Part shown: piece by piece, positions 30,002 through 38,782 of the stretch | How the letters are laid out: each line of letters begins with the position of its first letter | How positions within the stretch are numbered: position 1 is the stretch's first letter | NCBI GenBank assembly: GCA_028874985.1 | Contig: JAPPGI010000116.1 | Span: forward strand, 1-64,000 | Reading direction: 5' to 3' | Length of the DNA: 64,000 nucleotides | DNA from: Gemmatimonadota bacterium | Lineage (GTDB): Bacteria > Gemmatimonadota > Gemmatimonadetes > Longimicrobiales > Gaopeijiaceae | Notes under the pieces: model-generated | What the model was told of the DNA's origin: nothing | The model's input: the letters and a program-made list of their open reading frames with translations, nothing else | Database searches by the model: none | Program-made: the position numbers and the translations under genes

Positions 30002-31267
30002 GTGGAGCGCGCCATCCTGGTGGGTACGCCGCGCGATCGCGACACATCCGCCACCGCCGGGCACCTGGCGGAACTCGCCCGCCTGACCGCCACGGCGGGA
30101 GGACTGGTCGTCGGCAAGCTGGTACAGCGCCTCGCCGCGCCCCGGTCCCGCTACTACCTCGGCAAGGGAAAGGCCGGCGAGCTGGTGGAACTGGTGCGCG
30201 CAAGGGACGCACATCTGGTCATCTTCGACGACGAGCTGACCCCGGCCCAGTGCAAGAACCTGGAAACGCTCTGCGGTGTGCGGGTCATGGACCGCGCCGA
30301 ACTGATCCTCGACATCTTCGCCACCCGGGCCCGCACCTACGAGGCCCGTCTGCAGGTCGAACTGGCGCAGCTCCAGTACCTGCTGCCTCGGCTCCGGCGC
30401 ATGTGGGTGCATCTTTCCCGGATCCGCGGGGGGATCGGTTTCCGCGGCCCGGGCGAGACTCAACTGGAGACCGACCGTCGACTGATCGGCACGCGCATCG
30501 CCGAGCTGCGTCGCAAGCTCAAGGCCGTCGCGCGCGCCCAGGCCACCCGCCGCAAGCGCAGGGAAGGGCGCTTCCGCGCGGCGCTGGTGGGGTACACCAA
30601 CGCGGGCAAGTCGTCGCTGCTGCAGGCTCTCTCGGGCACGGAGCAGTTCGTGGAGGACCGGCTCTTTGCCACCCTGGACGCCTCGACCCGGCTCGTGGCC
30701 CTCGGCGGAGGCCGCGAAGCCCTGGTCACCGACACCGTCGGGTTCATCCGCAAGCTGCCGCACCATCTCATCGCCTCGTTCCGCTCCACGCTGGAGGAGG
30801 CCCGCGAGGCGGATGTTCTGCTGCACGTGGTCGACGCCTCCCACCCGGACCGGGACAGCCAGAGACGTGTGGTGCGCTCGGTACTGGAGGACCTCGGGCT
30901 GACCGGGCGTCCCCGCGTCCTCGTATTCAACAAGATCGATTTGCTGGATGACGAGGACCTGCTGGCGCTCCGGAGGCGGGCCGGAGGTTCCCGCGGTGCC
31001 CGGGCCCTCTTCACCTCGGCGCTTACGCCTTCTACAATGGAGCCGTTGCGGGCTGAACTCGGTGACCGGATCCTGGGTCGGTTGCGGAGGGTGAGCGTGG
31101 AACTCCCCGTGGGGGAGGGGAAGGCGCTGGCCGCACTCTACGAGGAGGCCGAGGTGATGTCCCGCAACCAGGACGGCGCCACGGTGACCGTGGTCGCGAA
31201 GGCTTCCCCCGCACTGATCGGGCGTCTCCGGTCGCACAGCGGCGTGCGGGTGACCGAGGGCGTGTGA
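30002..31267 (+). CDS. hflX: GTPase HflX
   Basis: GRIGFRGPGETQLETDRR-type signature (GGIGFRGPGETQLETDRRLI), ALVGYTNAGKSSLLQAL, DTVGFIRKLPHHLIASFRSTLEE. Confidence 0.95.
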   Translation: MERAILVGTPRDRDTSATAGHLAELARLTATAGGLVVGKLVQRLAAPRSRYYLGKGKAGELVELVRARDAHLVIFDDELTPAQCKNLETLCGVRVMDRAELILDIFATRARTYEARLQVELAQLQYLLPRLRRMWVHLSRIRGGIGFRGPGETQLETDRRLIGTRIAELRRKLKAVARAQATRRKRREGRFRAALVGYTNAGKSSLLQALSGTEQFVEDRLFATLDASTRLVALGGGREALVTDTVGFIRKLPHHLIASFRSTLEEAREADVLLHVVDASHPDRDSQRRVVRSVLEDLGLTGRPRVLVFNKIDLLDDEDLLALRRRAGGSRGARALFTSALTPSTMEPLRAELGDRILGRLRRVSVELPVGEGKALAALYEEAEVMSRNQDGATVTVVAKASPALIGRLRSHSGVRVTEGV

Positions 31268-31375
31268 CGGGACGACGCCTCGGTGCCCGGCTGGTAGATT
31301 TGGGTTGGCCGGCAGGGGGACGCCGTCGCGCAAGCGGTCCATCCGGATGCGGCAAGACTTCACGGGAACCTTCAG

Positions 31376-32146
31376 ATGAGGCTCTACATCAACATCGATC
31401 ACGTCGCCACGGTGCGTCAGGCGCGCCGCACCGACGAACCCGATCCGGTGCGGGCGGCCGTGCTCGCCGAGCTGGGCGGCGCGGACGGCATCACCATCCA
31501 CCTGCGTGAGGACCGCCGGCACATCAACGACCGCGACGTGCGCCTGCTGGCCGAAACGGTGCGCACCGGGATCAACTTCGAGCTGGCCGCCGCCGCTCCC
31601 ATGGTCGACATCGCCCTGCGGCTCGCTCCCGTGCAGGCCACCCTGGTCCCCGAGAAGCGCGAGGAGGTGACCACGGAAGGAGGCCTCGACCTGGCTTCCG
31701 CCCCGGTGCGGGGAGCCGTCGGCGCATCGCTCCGCCGTCTCGAGGCGGCCGGAGTCCGGACCTCGCTCTTCATCGATCCCGACCCCGACGCTCTCGACCG
31801 GGCGGCGGAGCTCGGTGCGCACGCCGTCGAGCTCCACACCGGAGAGTACGCCAACGCCTCCGGCGATGCGGAGAAGGCCGCCGAACTGACCCGGCTGGCC
31901 AACGCCGCCGCCCGCGGCCGCGAACGCAGCCTGGCTGTCCACGCCGGCCACGGCCTCACCTACGAGAACGTGATCCCGGTGGCCGCGCTCCCCCACATCG
32001 AGGAGCTCAACATCGGGCACAGCGTGGTTTCGCGCGCCGTCCTGGTGGGGATGGAGCGCGCGGTCCGCGAGATGAAGGAAATCGTGCTCGCGGCGCCGGG
32101 ACGCGTCCCGGAACCCGGGCGCTGGCTTCCTCCGATGGGCTGCTAG
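31376..32146 (+). CDS. pdxJ: pyridoxine 5'-phosphate synthase
   Basis: [23 protein letters not shown]...[19 protein letters not shown]...[14 protein letters not shown]. Confidence 0.97.
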   Translation: MRLYINIDHVATVRQARRTDEPDPVRAAVLAELGGADGITIHLREDRRHINDRDVRLLAETVRTGINFELAAAAPMVDIALRLAPVQATLVPEKREEVTTEGGLDLASAPVRGAVGASLRRLEAAGVRTSLFIDPDPDALDRAAELGAHAVELHTGEYANASGDAEKAAELTRLANAAARGRERSLAVHAGHGLTYENVIPVAALPHIEELNIGHSVVSRAVLVGMERAVREMKEIVLAAPGRVPEPGRWLPPMGC

Positions 32147-32165
32147 CGGCCCGGCCACGCACACC

Positions 32166-33206
32166 ATGCGCACCAAGTGGGCTCTCGCCGCCGTCCTGGC
32201 GGCCGTCGCGCTCCTGCTCTGGTGGCTCTTCCGGGACGCGGATCCCGCGGAGGTCTGGGGTCACCTGCGAGCCGGCGATGCTCTGTTGCTCGCCGTCTCG
32301 GCGCTGGTCGCGCTGGCGGGGTTCGGGGCGCGGGCCGCACGCTGGCGGTACTTCCTCGCCCCCGTCCAGCAGGCCAGCCCGTTCAGCTCCCGCTTTGCCG
32401 CGGTTGCGGTGGGCTTCATGGCGAACAACCTGCTGCCGTCGGGACGCGCCGGCGAACCGGGACGCGCCTACGCCTACAGCCGCATGGAACCGGTCTCCTT
32501 CACGGCCGCGCTGGCCACACTGGTCGTGGAGCGGCTCCTCGACGGGCTGGTCATCTTCACCCTCCTGTTCGCGGCCATCGTGAGTCCCGGTTTCCCGGCC
32601 GAGGAGCTCCCGGACGATCTCGTCGCGGCCATGCGGGGCTCGGCGGCCGTCCTGGCCGTCGCCCTCGCCGGTGCGCTTCTGGTGGTCGCCTTCCCGGTCC
32701 GCAGCCTCCGCGTCGCCGCGCGGCTGATCGCACGGCTTCCACCCGGCCGGATCGCCGCGGGGCTCGAGAGGGTGATGGAAGGCGTGGTGAAGGGCCTGGC
32801 TTCAATGCGCGGCTGGCGTCTCATGCTTCCGGCCCTGGCGTGGACCTTTTGCGTTTGGCTCCTCCAATCCGTGTCGTTCTGGTTCGGGTTCATGGCCTTC
32901 GACATCCGCCTGTCCTTTGCGGCGGCGCTGCTCACCAATGCCGTGGTGGCCTTCGCGGCGGCGCTGCCCGCCACACCCGGCTACGTGGGCACCCTGCAGG
33001 CCGCGGTGTCCGTCGCCCTCGTGCAGGTGTACGGGGTGGCGCCCGAACCCGCCCTCGCCTGCGCGGTCGGCTGGCACATCGTGAACCTTCCGCCGATTAC
33101 GGTCCTGGGACTGTGGTACACCCGGCGGCTGGGGATTTCGCTGCGAGACTTCCGCGGGAGGGGCACCGGGACGGGCGGGGCGAGTGAAGGGGGTGCCGTG
33201 CAATGA
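32166..33206 (+). CDS. lysylphosphatidylglycerol synthase TM-region/UPF0104 family membrane protein
   Basis: FMANNLLPSGRAGEPGRAYAYSRMEPVSFTAALATLVVERLLDGL; polytopic; ALPATPGYVGTLQAAVSVAL. Confidence 0.85.
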   Translation: MRTKWALAAVLAAVALLLWWLFRDADPAEVWGHLRAGDALLLAVSALVALAGFGARAARWRYFLAPVQQASPFSSRFAAVAVGFMANNLLPSGRAGEPGRAYAYSRMEPVSFTAALATLVVERLLDGLVIFTLLFAAIVSPGFPAEELPDDLVAAMRGSAAVLAVALAGALLVVAFPVRSLRVAARLIARLPPGRIAAGLERVMEGVVKGLASMRGWRLMLPALAWTFCVWLLQSVSFWFGFMAFDIRLSFAAALLTNAVVAFAAALPATPGYVGTLQAAVSVALVQVYGVAPEPALACAVGWHIVNLPPITVLGLWYTRRLGISLRDFRGRGTGTGGASEGGAVQ

Positions 33207-34135
33207 ACGGGATCTCGGTGGCGTGCCCCGCCAAGGTCAACCTCTTCCTGCGCATCCTGGCGCGCGAGGATTCCGGGTACCACCAGATCGAGACGCTGTT
33301 CCAGGCGGTGGGTCTCTACGACAGGGTGGACGCGTATCCGGGGGGTGGGGGGATCGTGCTGGAGGTGCGGTCCGACACCACCGAACCCGGACTCGGCGAC
33401 ATCGCCGCCGAACTCGGGGACCCCGAGGACAACACGGTGGTCAGGGCCGCCCGGGCGTTCTTCGAGGCAACGGGCATCGAGCCGGCCGTCAGGATCGTCC
33501 TCAGCAAGGCGATACCCGCCGGAACGGGGCTGGGGGGCGCGTCTTCGGATGCCGCCGGAACCCTGGCCGCCTTGAACGCACTGCACGGCCATCCCCTTCG
33601 GCACCACCAGATCATCCGGGAGGGAGGCTGGATCGGCTCCGACGTCCCCTTCTTCTGTACCGGGGCGTCGACGGCGGTGGCGTGGCGCCGGGGAGACCGG
33701 CTGCTCGGTCGTCCCCCACCACCGGCCGCACACGTCGTCCTGGTCGTCCCACACGCCCGAACCTCGACGGCCGACGCCTACGGCGAAGTGTCGTCCAGGC
33801 TGAAACTGCCGGTCCCTCCCACGTGGCTGGCCGACATCGAGACGGGCGACTGGGAGGAACTCGCCGCCCTGCAGCACAACGACTTCGAGCTGGTCGCGTT
33901 CGAGCGGATGCCGGTGCTCGGGGCCATGCGGGAAGCCCTGGCGGCGTCCGGTGCGGTCATGGCGCGCCTGACCGGCAGCGGCTCCGCTCTCTTCGGCGTG
34001 TTCGCCGACACCGGCCCCGGCCGCGCAGGCGACGCCGCGCGGGTGGTGGGCGCGATGGAGGGTGTCGCGGCTGCAATCGTCGTCCCGACGTTGACCGGGA
34101 TTCCGGCACCGCAGCGTATCCTCGCCGACGTGTAG
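33203..34135 (+). CDS. ispE: 4-diphosphocytidyl-2-C-methyl-D-erythritol kinase
   Basis: ACPAKVNLFLRILAREDSGYHQIETLFQAV...KAIPAGTGLGGASSDAAGTLAALN...GSDVPFF...TGSGSALFGVF. Confidence 0.95.
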   Translation: MNGISVACPAKVNLFLRILAREDSGYHQIETLFQAVGLYDRVDAYPGGGGIVLEVRSDTTEPGLGDIAAELGDPEDNTVVRAARAFFEATGIEPAVRIVLSKAIPAGTGLGGASSDAAGTLAALNALHGHPLRHHQIIREGGWIGSDVPFFCTGASTAVAWRRGDRLLGRPPPPAAHVVLVVPHARTSTADAYGEVSSRLKLPVPPTWLADIETGDWEELAALQHNDFELVAFERMPVLGAMREALAASGAVMARLTGSGSALFGVFADTGPGRAGDAARVVGAMEGVAAAIVVPTLTGIPAPQRILADV

Positions 34136-34199
34136 CAGCCCGTGGACTCACGCCGTGCGCGGGTGGCGACGCGTGGACGGTGATGCGTGGATGGTGACC

Positions 34200-34229
34200 T
34201 TGAACGCCAACGCGTCGAACCGCTACCAT
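34200..34229 (+). promoter_or_regulatory. putative promoter for tRNA-Gln
   Basis: TTGAAC (34200-34205), 18-bp spacer, TACCAT (34224-34229), about 32 bp upstream of the tRNA. Confidence 0.4.
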
Positions 34230-34260
34230 ACCGCTGCCCCCCGCCCGCGACCCGCACAAC

Positions 34261-34331
34261 TGGCCCGTCGTCTAATGGCAGGACACCGGTCTTTGGAACC
34301 GGGGGTGGTGGTTCGACTCCACCCGGGCCAA
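34261..34331 (+). tRNA. tRNA-Gln(UUG)
   Basis: Cloverleaf TGGCCCG...CGGGCCA acceptor, anticodon arm CCGGT-CTTTGGA-ACCGG (TTG), T-loop GGTTCGACTCC; no encoded CCA. Confidence 0.95.
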
Positions 34332-34353
34332 TTGCGCGGAAGCGGGCCCCGTT

Positions 34354-34728
34354 TCAGCGGCTACCCTGTCTCACCATCCGCTTCCGCACCAGGCGCTCGA
34401 ACTCGTCCGCGAGCTCATCCGCATCCGGCGCCTCGGCGATCAGTTTCTCGAGGAACGAACCGTTCTCCTCGTTCAGCGTCGCTCCCCTCAGCCGGTGCAG
34501 GCCGAGCCAGCCGTCGAAGCGGCGACTGAGCCGCACCACCCCGTGGAAGAGGCGCGGATTCCGCCAGCGGCCGACGATCAGATCGGTGGCCATCGCCAGC
34601 ACCGAGAGGTTGATTGCGACCACGTCCTTGAACGCCTCGAGGACGAGCTTCAGCTGGAAGACGACGAAGTCGCGCAGTGTGACCCAGGGGGTGACCCTAA
34701 CCGGGAGGTTGTTGTGTGCGGTTGCCAT
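34354..34728 (-). CDS. hypothetical protein
   Basis: 124 aa from MATAHNNLPVRVTPWVTLRDFVVFQLKLVLEAFKDVVAINLSVLAMATDLI; coherent composition. Confidence 0.65.
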   Translation of the reverse strand: MATAHNNLPVRVTPWVTLRDFVVFQLKLVLEAFKDVVAINLSVLAMATDLIVGRWRNPRLFHGVVRLSRRFDGWLGLHRLRGATLNEENGSFLEKLIAEAPDADELADEFERLVRKRMVRQGSR

Positions 34729-34820
34729 TTCAGCTGCTCCTGGATTGTTGCATGCGTAGGGAATGGCCGGCGGGGCGGGCATTGCCTTCGGCGGCGTCGC
34801 GCCCCAAGGTTTCACGCAGG

Positions 34821-36698
34821 ATGACGACGCCCGCCGCACTCACGGTCGCCGCTCTGGCGCTCTCCGCGGGTACGGTCGTGTCCGGCGGCCCGAGCCACGG
34901 CCGCATCCGCGACGCGGCCGGCCGGCCCGACGAGGGACCCTACGGGGCCGCCGCTCACTTGGTGTCTCCGGCACCACAGCAGGCCCCCGACTCGTCGGCC
35001 GCGCGCTCCCGGGCCCGTTCCCTCCAGTCCCGCTTCGAGCGTCACGAGTTGCGGCATCTGCCCCTCACTTTGGGCGGCGACATTCCGGAATGCGACGAGA
35101 TCATCGGCCGCTTCTGCATATGGGACGAGGGGGACACCGGCTGGACGCCGAAGGAGGAGGCGGAGGAGATAGTGAAGGCCCGCAACGAGCTGCTCGACGA
35201 ACTCGAAGCGGTCGCCCGCGAAATCCCGGGAGACCACTGGGTGTTCGGCCAGCGCATCCGCTACCTGTTCGAGGCCGGCCGCCATGCTCAGGCCGCGTCG
35301 CTGGCACGTCGGTGCGCCCTCCCGGCACGGTGGCGGTGCGACGCCTACCTGGGCTATGTCCTCTACCGTGCCGAGGACATCTCCGGCGCCGAGCAGGCAT
35401 TCCGGAGAGCCCTGGAATCCATGCCCGCCGAGATGCGCGTCGAATGGACGGATCCCGATCCCGTTCTGGACCGGGAGCTGCGGCGGTGGCTCTCGGAACA
35501 GCCCGATTCGGCCGCGGCGGTGGACCGCCTGTGGAAGCTCGGGGACGGGTTGTTGCTGACGGAGGGCAACGACCGCTGGACGGCCCATCTGAGCCGCTGG
35601 GTGTACGCCATGAGTTCGGAGGAAGCACGCAATCCGTTCGGAATACGCTGGGGTGACGACCTTACCGAGATCATCGTCCGCTATGGCTGGACGACCGGGT
35701 GGGAGCGCTCCTGGCCCCAGGGGGGGCTGCTCCCCGCGGCCGACCGGGTGGCGGGCAGGGGGGACCCGCAGGCGTTCAGGACTTTTTCGCCCGGCGCCGT
35801 ACTGGAGCGGGACCCGGGCGGCCCGGAGCGTGTCCCGTGGGAGGTAGCGGAAGGTCATGCGCGCAGCACACATCGCCCCCCCTTCGTCGATTCGCTGGAT
35901 GTTCTCGACGCCCAGGCGGGGCGGTTCTGGCGGCAGGACGGCGTGGTCGTGGTGGGGGCCTGGACGGCGCCCCGGCCGGGGTTGGCTGAAGTGGCCGGCG
36001 GCGCTCGTGGAGCGGCCGGGAAGCCGGAGGAGGCGAGCGCAGTGTCGGCGGACGTCCGCGAACCGGTCTCGAAGCCCGTGCGCGCAGGTCTCTTCGTGGA
36101 GCAGGATGGTGTCGTGGCAATGGACGCGCGGGCGACCGGGGTGGACCCGGGAGGCCCCGTCCGCCTTTCGGGACACGCGCCCTTCGCCGACTGGGGCGTG
36201 CTGAGCATGGAGGTGTGGGCGCCCGCGACCCGCCAGGCCGCGCGCCACCGCCTCGCCATGGGCTTTCGCGAGGTGCCACCCGACCTCTTCACCCTCTCCG
36301 ACCTGATGCTGCTCGAGCCCAGGTCCGAGCCCGAGGACCTGGACGCCATGGTCGAAGTGCTGAGACCTTCGACCGACGCCGGTGGCGACGAGGTGCTGGG
36401 ACTGGCGTTCGAGGTCTACGGGCTGCGTTCCCCGAACGAATCGGTCGGGTTCAAGGCATGGGTGGAGAAGCGTGACGAATGGCTCATCACGCGACTGGTG
36501 CGCCGGCTGGGGTTCGGGCGCAAGGAAAAGGTCACTTTGAGCTGGCGGGAAGGCGGACCCGACCGGCCGGGGCCCCTCTTCCGGACCTTCACGATTCGCC
36601 TGCCGGACCTGGATCCGGGCGCCTACGATGTGGTGATAGAGGTGTCCACGTGGGGACGGTCCCCGCTCCAGACCCGGCGGAGCTTCACGGTCCGGTAG
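34821..36698 (+). CDS. secreted conserved hypothetical protein with TPR-like region
   Basis: Signal peptide; repeat-like helical region (YLGYVLYRAEDISGAEQAFRRALESMP); C-terminal beta-rich region. Confidence 0.6.
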   Translation: MTTPAALTVAALALSAGTVVSGGPSHGRIRDAAGRPDEGPYGAAAHLVSPAPQQAPDSSAARSRARSLQSRFERHELRHLPLTLGGDIPECDEIIGRFCIWDEGDTGWTPKEEAEEIVKARNELLDELEAVAREIPGDHWVFGQRIRYLFEAGRHAQAASLARRCALPARWRCDAYLGYVLYRAEDISGAEQAFRRALESMPAEMRVEWTDPDPVLDRELRRWLSEQPDSAAAVDRLWKLGDGLLLTEGNDRWTAHLSRWVYAMSSEEARNPFGIRWGDDLTEIIVRYGWTTGWERSWPQGGLLPAADRVAGRGDPQAFRTFSPGAVLERDPGGPERVPWEVAEGHARSTHRPPFVDSLDVLDAQAGRFWRQDGVVVVGAWTAPRPGLAEVAGGARGAAGKPEEASAVSADVREPVSKPVRAGLFVEQDGVVAMDARATGVDPGGPVRLSGHAPFADWGVLSMEVWAPATRQAARHRLAMGFREVPPDLFTLSDLMLLEPRSEPEDLDAMVEVLRPSTDAGGDEVLGLAFEVYGLRSPNESVGFKAWVEKRDEWLITRLVRRLGFGRKEKVTLSWREGGPDRPGPLFRTFTIRLPDLDPGAYDVVIEVSTWGRSPLQTRRSFTVR

Positions 36699-36702
36699 AC
36701 GC

Positions 36703-36733
36703 TTGGCGCACGGGCCGCCGGATTCGCTATACT
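36703..36733 (+). promoter_or_regulatory. putative promoter upstream of prs
   Basis: TTGGCG (36703-36708), 19-bp spacer, TATACT (36728-36733). Confidence 0.4.
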
Positions 36734-36773
36734 ACATGGCTGTCACCGAACCACACCCACCGCCCCCCCGGTC

Positions 36774-37763
36774 ATGGAAGATTCCCCCGTTCGCGGTCCC
36801 CTCCTTCTCCTCGCCGGACGCGCCAACCGCCCGCTGGCCGGCGAGATAGGCGACGCTCTCGGCACCTCCATCGAGGGAGTCACCATCTACAACTTCGCCG
36901 ACGGCGAGATCTTCGTGCGCATCGACCGCAACGCCCGCGGCCGCGACGTCTTCATCATCCAGCCGACCGTAGCCAACGCCGACAACATGATGGAGCTGCT
37001 GCTCCTGATCGATGCGGCGAGGCGCGCCTCGGCCGAGCATGTGACGGCGGTGGTACCCTACTTCGGCTACGGCCGCCAGGACCGCAAGGACCAGCCCCGG
37101 GTGTCGATCGCCGCCAAGCTGGTCGCGAACCTGATCGTGGCCGCGGGGGCCGACCGCCTGGTGAGCATCGACTTCCACCAGCACCAGATCCAGGGCTTCT
37201 TCGACATCCCCGTCGACCACCTCTACGCGGCCCCCGTCTTCACCGGGCACTTCCGCCGCAAGCAGTTCTCCAACCTGGTGGTGGTGGCCCCGGACGTGGG
37301 CTCCGCCAAGATGGCACGCGGCTTCGCCAAGCGGCTGGGTGCCCCGTTCGCGGTCATCGACAAGCGGCGCCCCGCCGCCAACGTCTCCGAGGTGCTTCAC
37401 GTGGTTGGGGACGTCGAGGGCCGCACCTGCCTCATCACCGACGACATGATCGACACCGGGGGCACGATCGCGCAGGCGATCACGGCCCTGAAGGACCGCG
37501 GCGCCGGTCGTGTCTACGTGGCCGCCACGCACGCGCTGCTCTCGGCGGATGCGGTGGAGAAGCTGGAGGCTTCGCCGCTGGAGGAACTCGTCGTCACCAA
37601 TACGATCCACGTCCCCGACGCCAAACGGTTCGACCGCCTGAGAATCCTCTCGGTCGCCGACCTCCTGGCGCGGGCCATCACCTGCATCCACTCCAACGCG
37701 TCGGTCAGCAAGCTCTTCGAACTCCGCGACCGGAAGGGTAGGGCCAGGGTGGCCCTGGCTTGA
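36774..37763 (+). CDS. prs: ribose-phosphate pyrophosphokinase
   Basis: FADGEIFVRIDRNARGRDVFIIQPT...VVPYFGYGRQDRKDQPRVSIAAKLVANL...LITDDMIDTGGTIAQAI. Confidence 0.97.
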   Translation: MEDSPVRGPLLLLAGRANRPLAGEIGDALGTSIEGVTIYNFADGEIFVRIDRNARGRDVFIIQPTVANADNMMELLLLIDAARRASAEHVTAVVPYFGYGRQDRKDQPRVSIAAKLVANLIVAAGADRLVSIDFHQHQIQGFFDIPVDHLYAAPVFTGHFRRKQFSNLVVVAPDVGSAKMARGFAKRLGAPFAVIDKRRPAANVSEVLHVVGDVEGRTCLITDDMIDTGGTIAQAITALKDRGAGRVYVAATHALLSADAVEKLEASPLEELVVTNTIHVPDAKRFDRLRILSVADLLARAITCIHSNASVSKLFELRDRKGRARVALA

Positions 37764-37794
37764 GCGGCGCCGCACCCCATACGAACACCGAGTC

Positions 37795-38109
37795 ATGGAA
37801 GCGAAACTGAGCATCGAGACCCGAACCGGGTCAGGAAAGGGCGCTGCCCGCAGGCTGCGCCGCGCGGGACGCGTGCCCGGCGTCATCTACGGCGGCGGGG
37901 CCGACAACGTGCTGGTCTCGATGGAGGCCCGCGAGACCCGGCTCGTGCTGCAGGCGGTCCCCGTGGAGGACACCGTCTTCGAACTGTCCCTGGACGGCGG
38001 CCGCACCGAACGGGCCCGGGTCCGGGAGGTGCAGACGCACCCTTACCGCGCCGAACTCCTGCACGTCGACTTCATGCGCGTCCAGCCCGACGCCGCCGGG
38101 GCCGATTGA
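37795..38109 (+). CDS. rplY: 50S ribosomal protein bL25, short form
   Basis: GSGKGAARRLRRAGRVPGVIYGGG...VQTHPYRAELLHVDFMRV; between prs and pth. Confidence 0.88.
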   Translation: MEAKLSIETRTGSGKGAARRLRRAGRVPGVIYGGGADNVLVSMEARETRLVLQAVPVEDTVFELSLDGGRTERARVREVQTHPYRAELLHVDFMRVQPDAAGAD

Positions 38110-38723
38110 CGCCCGACGGCGAGGCCGACCTCCGCGCCTCCGGCCCGGAAACACCGCAGACCAGGGTCGTGGTCGGTCTGGGAAATCCCGGGCCCAGGTA
38201 CGACGAGACCCGTCACAACGTGGGGTGGTGGGTGCTGGACCGCTTCGCCCACGACCACGGCTTCGAGTCCTTCGAACGGCGGGGCAGGCGGCTCGAGACC
38301 GCGGGCGAGGTGGGCGAACGCACGATCGTCCTGGTCAAGCCCCACACCTACATGAACCGGAGCGGACTGGCCCTCGCCGCGCTGGGGAAGATGGCCGGGT
38401 TCGACGCCGGTCGTGACCTGCTGGTCGTGACCGACGACGCCAACCTGGATGTGGGCCGCGTCCGGTTCCGCCCCGGCGGAGGTGCCGGCGGCCACAAGGG
38501 ACTGCGCTCGGTGACCGATGTGCTGGGCACGCGGGACTACGCCCGCCTGCGGGTGGGTGTGGGGGTGATGCCCGCAGGCTCCGACCTCTCCGACTGGGTC
38601 CTGTCGGCGATGCCCGTAGAGGACGAGGACGTGGTGGTGGGCCTGTTGCCGGAACTCAGCGAGGCTGTGGCGGTGTGGGCGGAGGAGGGAATCGAGAAGG
38701 CGATGAACCGCTTTAATCGATGA
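38106..38723 (+). CDS. pth: peptidyl-tRNA hydrolase
   Basis: VVGLGNPGPRYDETRHNVGWWVLDRFA...LVKPHTYMNRSGLAL...GGAGGHKGLRSVTDVLGTRDYARLRVGVG. Confidence 0.96.
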   Translation: MTPDGEADLRASGPETPQTRVVVGLGNPGPRYDETRHNVGWWVLDRFAHDHGFESFERRGRRLETAGEVGERTIVLVKPHTYMNRSGLALAALGKMAGFDAGRDLLVVTDDANLDVGRVRFRPGGGAGGHKGLRSVTDVLGTRDYARLRVGVGVMPAGSDLSDWVLSAMPVEDEDVVVGLLPELSEAVAVWAEEGIEKAMNRFNR

Positions 38724-38782
38724 AACATAAGCCAAGTCCCTGAAACGAATTGCAAACCATCAACACAGGAAACTGAAGAGCC

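Noticed and set aside
28668-30056. Shared GACACATCCGCCACCGC string in rarA (about 28668) and hflX (about 30040)
   Set aside because: Short, in both cases coding for DTSATA; likely coincidence of codon bias.
29144-32176. 1010-aa minus-strand ORF over rarA, hflX and pdxJ
   Set aside because: Antisense shadow of well-identified plus-strand genes in high-GC DNA; low-complexity Arg/Gly/His/Pro composition.
34261-34400. tRNA-Gln as a possible integration site
   Set aside because: No integrase and no repeated tRNA 3' end noticed in the window.
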